Below, piece by piece: positions 63,335 to 64,000 of a stretch of 64,000 bases of DNA; the first letter of the stretch is position 1; every line of letters starts with the position of its first letter. Under the pieces are notes generated by a model. The model made no database searches. It was given only the letters and a program-made list of their open reading frames with translations, and was not told where the DNA came from. This DNA comes from Pseudomonas sp. PB106. GTDB lineage: Bacteria; Pseudomonadota; Gammaproteobacteria; Pseudomonadales; Pseudomonadaceae. The stretch spans positions 1 to 64,000 of the forward strand of contig NZ_RWIM01000209.1 of assembly GCF_009764645.1 (NCBI RefSeq). Direction: 5' to 3'. The position numbers were made by a program, and so were the translations under genes.

Positions 63335-63438
63335 CGAAAACCCAAGGGTGCAAGGCCCTGGAGCGAATGAGTAAGACTGAGTAAGACGCCAGTAAGGCCT
63401 CGACGACCCTGCGTTGTTAATGTGATTCGCGTCAAGCC

Positions 63439-63487
63439 AACAGCCTCTGCGACTGTACCGAAGAGTCAGCGCAGCAGGCTGTTTTTA
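63439..63487 (+). terminator. Terminator after the FidL-like gene
   Basis: AACAGCCTCTGCG and CGCAGCAGGCTGTTTTT form a long stem with a T tract ending near the next reading frame. It separates the regulator pair from the following two small genes. Confidence 0.75.
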
Positions 63488-63504
63488 TTGTCTTGAAGAA
63501 TGTG

Positions 63505-63891
63505 ATGACGTTTACGGTGTTAGGGGGGTTATCGATGCTCTGGTTTTGTGTGCGCAGTTCTCATGGGGTTCAAGCCCCGGCCTGGAAACGATCCATTGCC
63601 ATTAATAGAGAGGGCACTGTATTTGTTGCAGCGGCAATTGGTGGCAAAGAGAAAGACGTGAGTCTATCCACGCTGTCTGACCGTACGCCGGTGTTACTGT
63701 GTTTTGATCATGTTTATGTGCCAATGGCGTGGATGGTCGAGCACTTCCCAACGTGCAAGGCATGCTGTCGCGAAATGGTCTCAGCCGCCTTACACGGTCT
63801 ACAGAAAATCTTGAATTGCCGTGATGCCTGGAACCGCGTTAGTTATTTCTGCGGCCGTTCTGGTGAGAAGCGTTATCTGAGGTTCGTTTGA
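63505..63891 (+). CDS. Small exported Cys-rich protein, unknown
   Basis: A 128-residue frame with a likely signal peptide (MTFTVLGGLSMLWFCVRSSH, cleavage near VQA). The mature part has six cysteines (CFDHVYV, TCKACCREM, NCRDAW, YFCGRSG). Start ATG is preferred over a TTG or GTG slightly upstream. The composition is more A+T-rich than core genes. I recognise no family. It overlaps the next start by one base (TGATG). Confidence 0.5.
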   Translation: MTFTVLGGLSMLWFCVRSSHGVQAPAWKRSIAINREGTVFVAAAIGGKEKDVSLSTLSDRTPVLLCFDHVYVPMAWMVEHFPTCKACCREMVSAALHGLQKILNCRDAWNRVSYFCGRSGEKRYLRFV

Positions 63892-64000
63892 TGAAGTTGG
63901 GTATTTTTTGCAGCCTGACGCTGACGGTCAGTTGCTTTTTAATCGCTGAATGTTCGTTCGCCGACTCGCACCAAAGTTGCGCCGAGCGCCGCATTGAACT
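63891..64000 (+). CDS. Start of an exported protein, cut by window end
   Basis: Only about 36 codons are visible: a signal peptide (MKLGIFCSLTLTVSCFLIAE, ending near CSFA) and then DSHQSCAERRIEL. Coupled to the preceding gene by TGATG. Too short to identify; fimbrial subunit or other exported protein are both possible. Confidence 0.5.
   Translation, partial: MKLGIFCSLTLTVSCFLIAECSFADSHQSCAERRIE

Overview
The window looks like chromosome from a Pseudomonas of the P. fluorescens group. The grounds are the high-G+C core genes in pseudomonad order, several families of intergenic REP palindromes, a P. aeruginosa-type ndvB, glutathione-dependent formaldehyde genes next to a LysR regulator, and an RsmZ-like small RNA between rpoS and fdxA. 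No tRNA, rRNA, CRISPR array, insertion sequence or prophage was seen. Most of the window is vertically inherited core genome; the accessory-looking parts are 1-411, 17019-18713 and 61888-64000.

Left part (1-23.5 kb). A tandem REP-like array runs into a truncated DUF6124-like gene. It is followed by a DUF4197 protein, a YbaY-type lipoprotein with a larger cytosolic YbaY-like neighbour, plsB, a cold-shock protein, rlmA-dapE, ndvB, the sulfur-relay set tcdA/csdE/csdA, and the lysine/PII cluster dapD, an ArsC-like gene, an Na+/H+ antiporter, dapC, glnD and map. Two paralogous astacin-like metalloprotease genes sit between the antiporter and dapC.

Central part (23.5-50 kb). This is a long plus-strand run for translation, envelope and lipid A synthesis: rpsB-tsf-pyrH-frr-uppS-cdsA-dxr-rseP-bamA-skp-lpxD-fabZ-lpxA-lpxB-rnhB-dnaE-accA, then tilS-pyrG-kdsA-eno-ftsB-ispD. 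Many genes overlap by 1-4 bases. Hairpins or terminators between rpsB/tsf, tsf/pyrH, rseP/bamA, kdsA/eno and in the pyrG leader suggest internal control of expression. dxr, ispD and ispF supply isoprenoid precursors, uppS makes undecaprenyl diphosphate, and kdsA, fabZ and the lpx genes feed LPS.

Right part (50-64 kb). A divergent LysR regulator faces frmA-fghA (formaldehyde detoxification). Then come ispF-truD-surE-pcm-nlpD-rpoS, rsmZ with a GacA-type upstream box, fdxA and mutS. Beyond mutS the content changes to a TTG-started membrane winged-helix regulator overlapping a FidL-like membrane protein, followed by two coupled small exported proteins, the last cut by the window edge. This is the least explained locus here.
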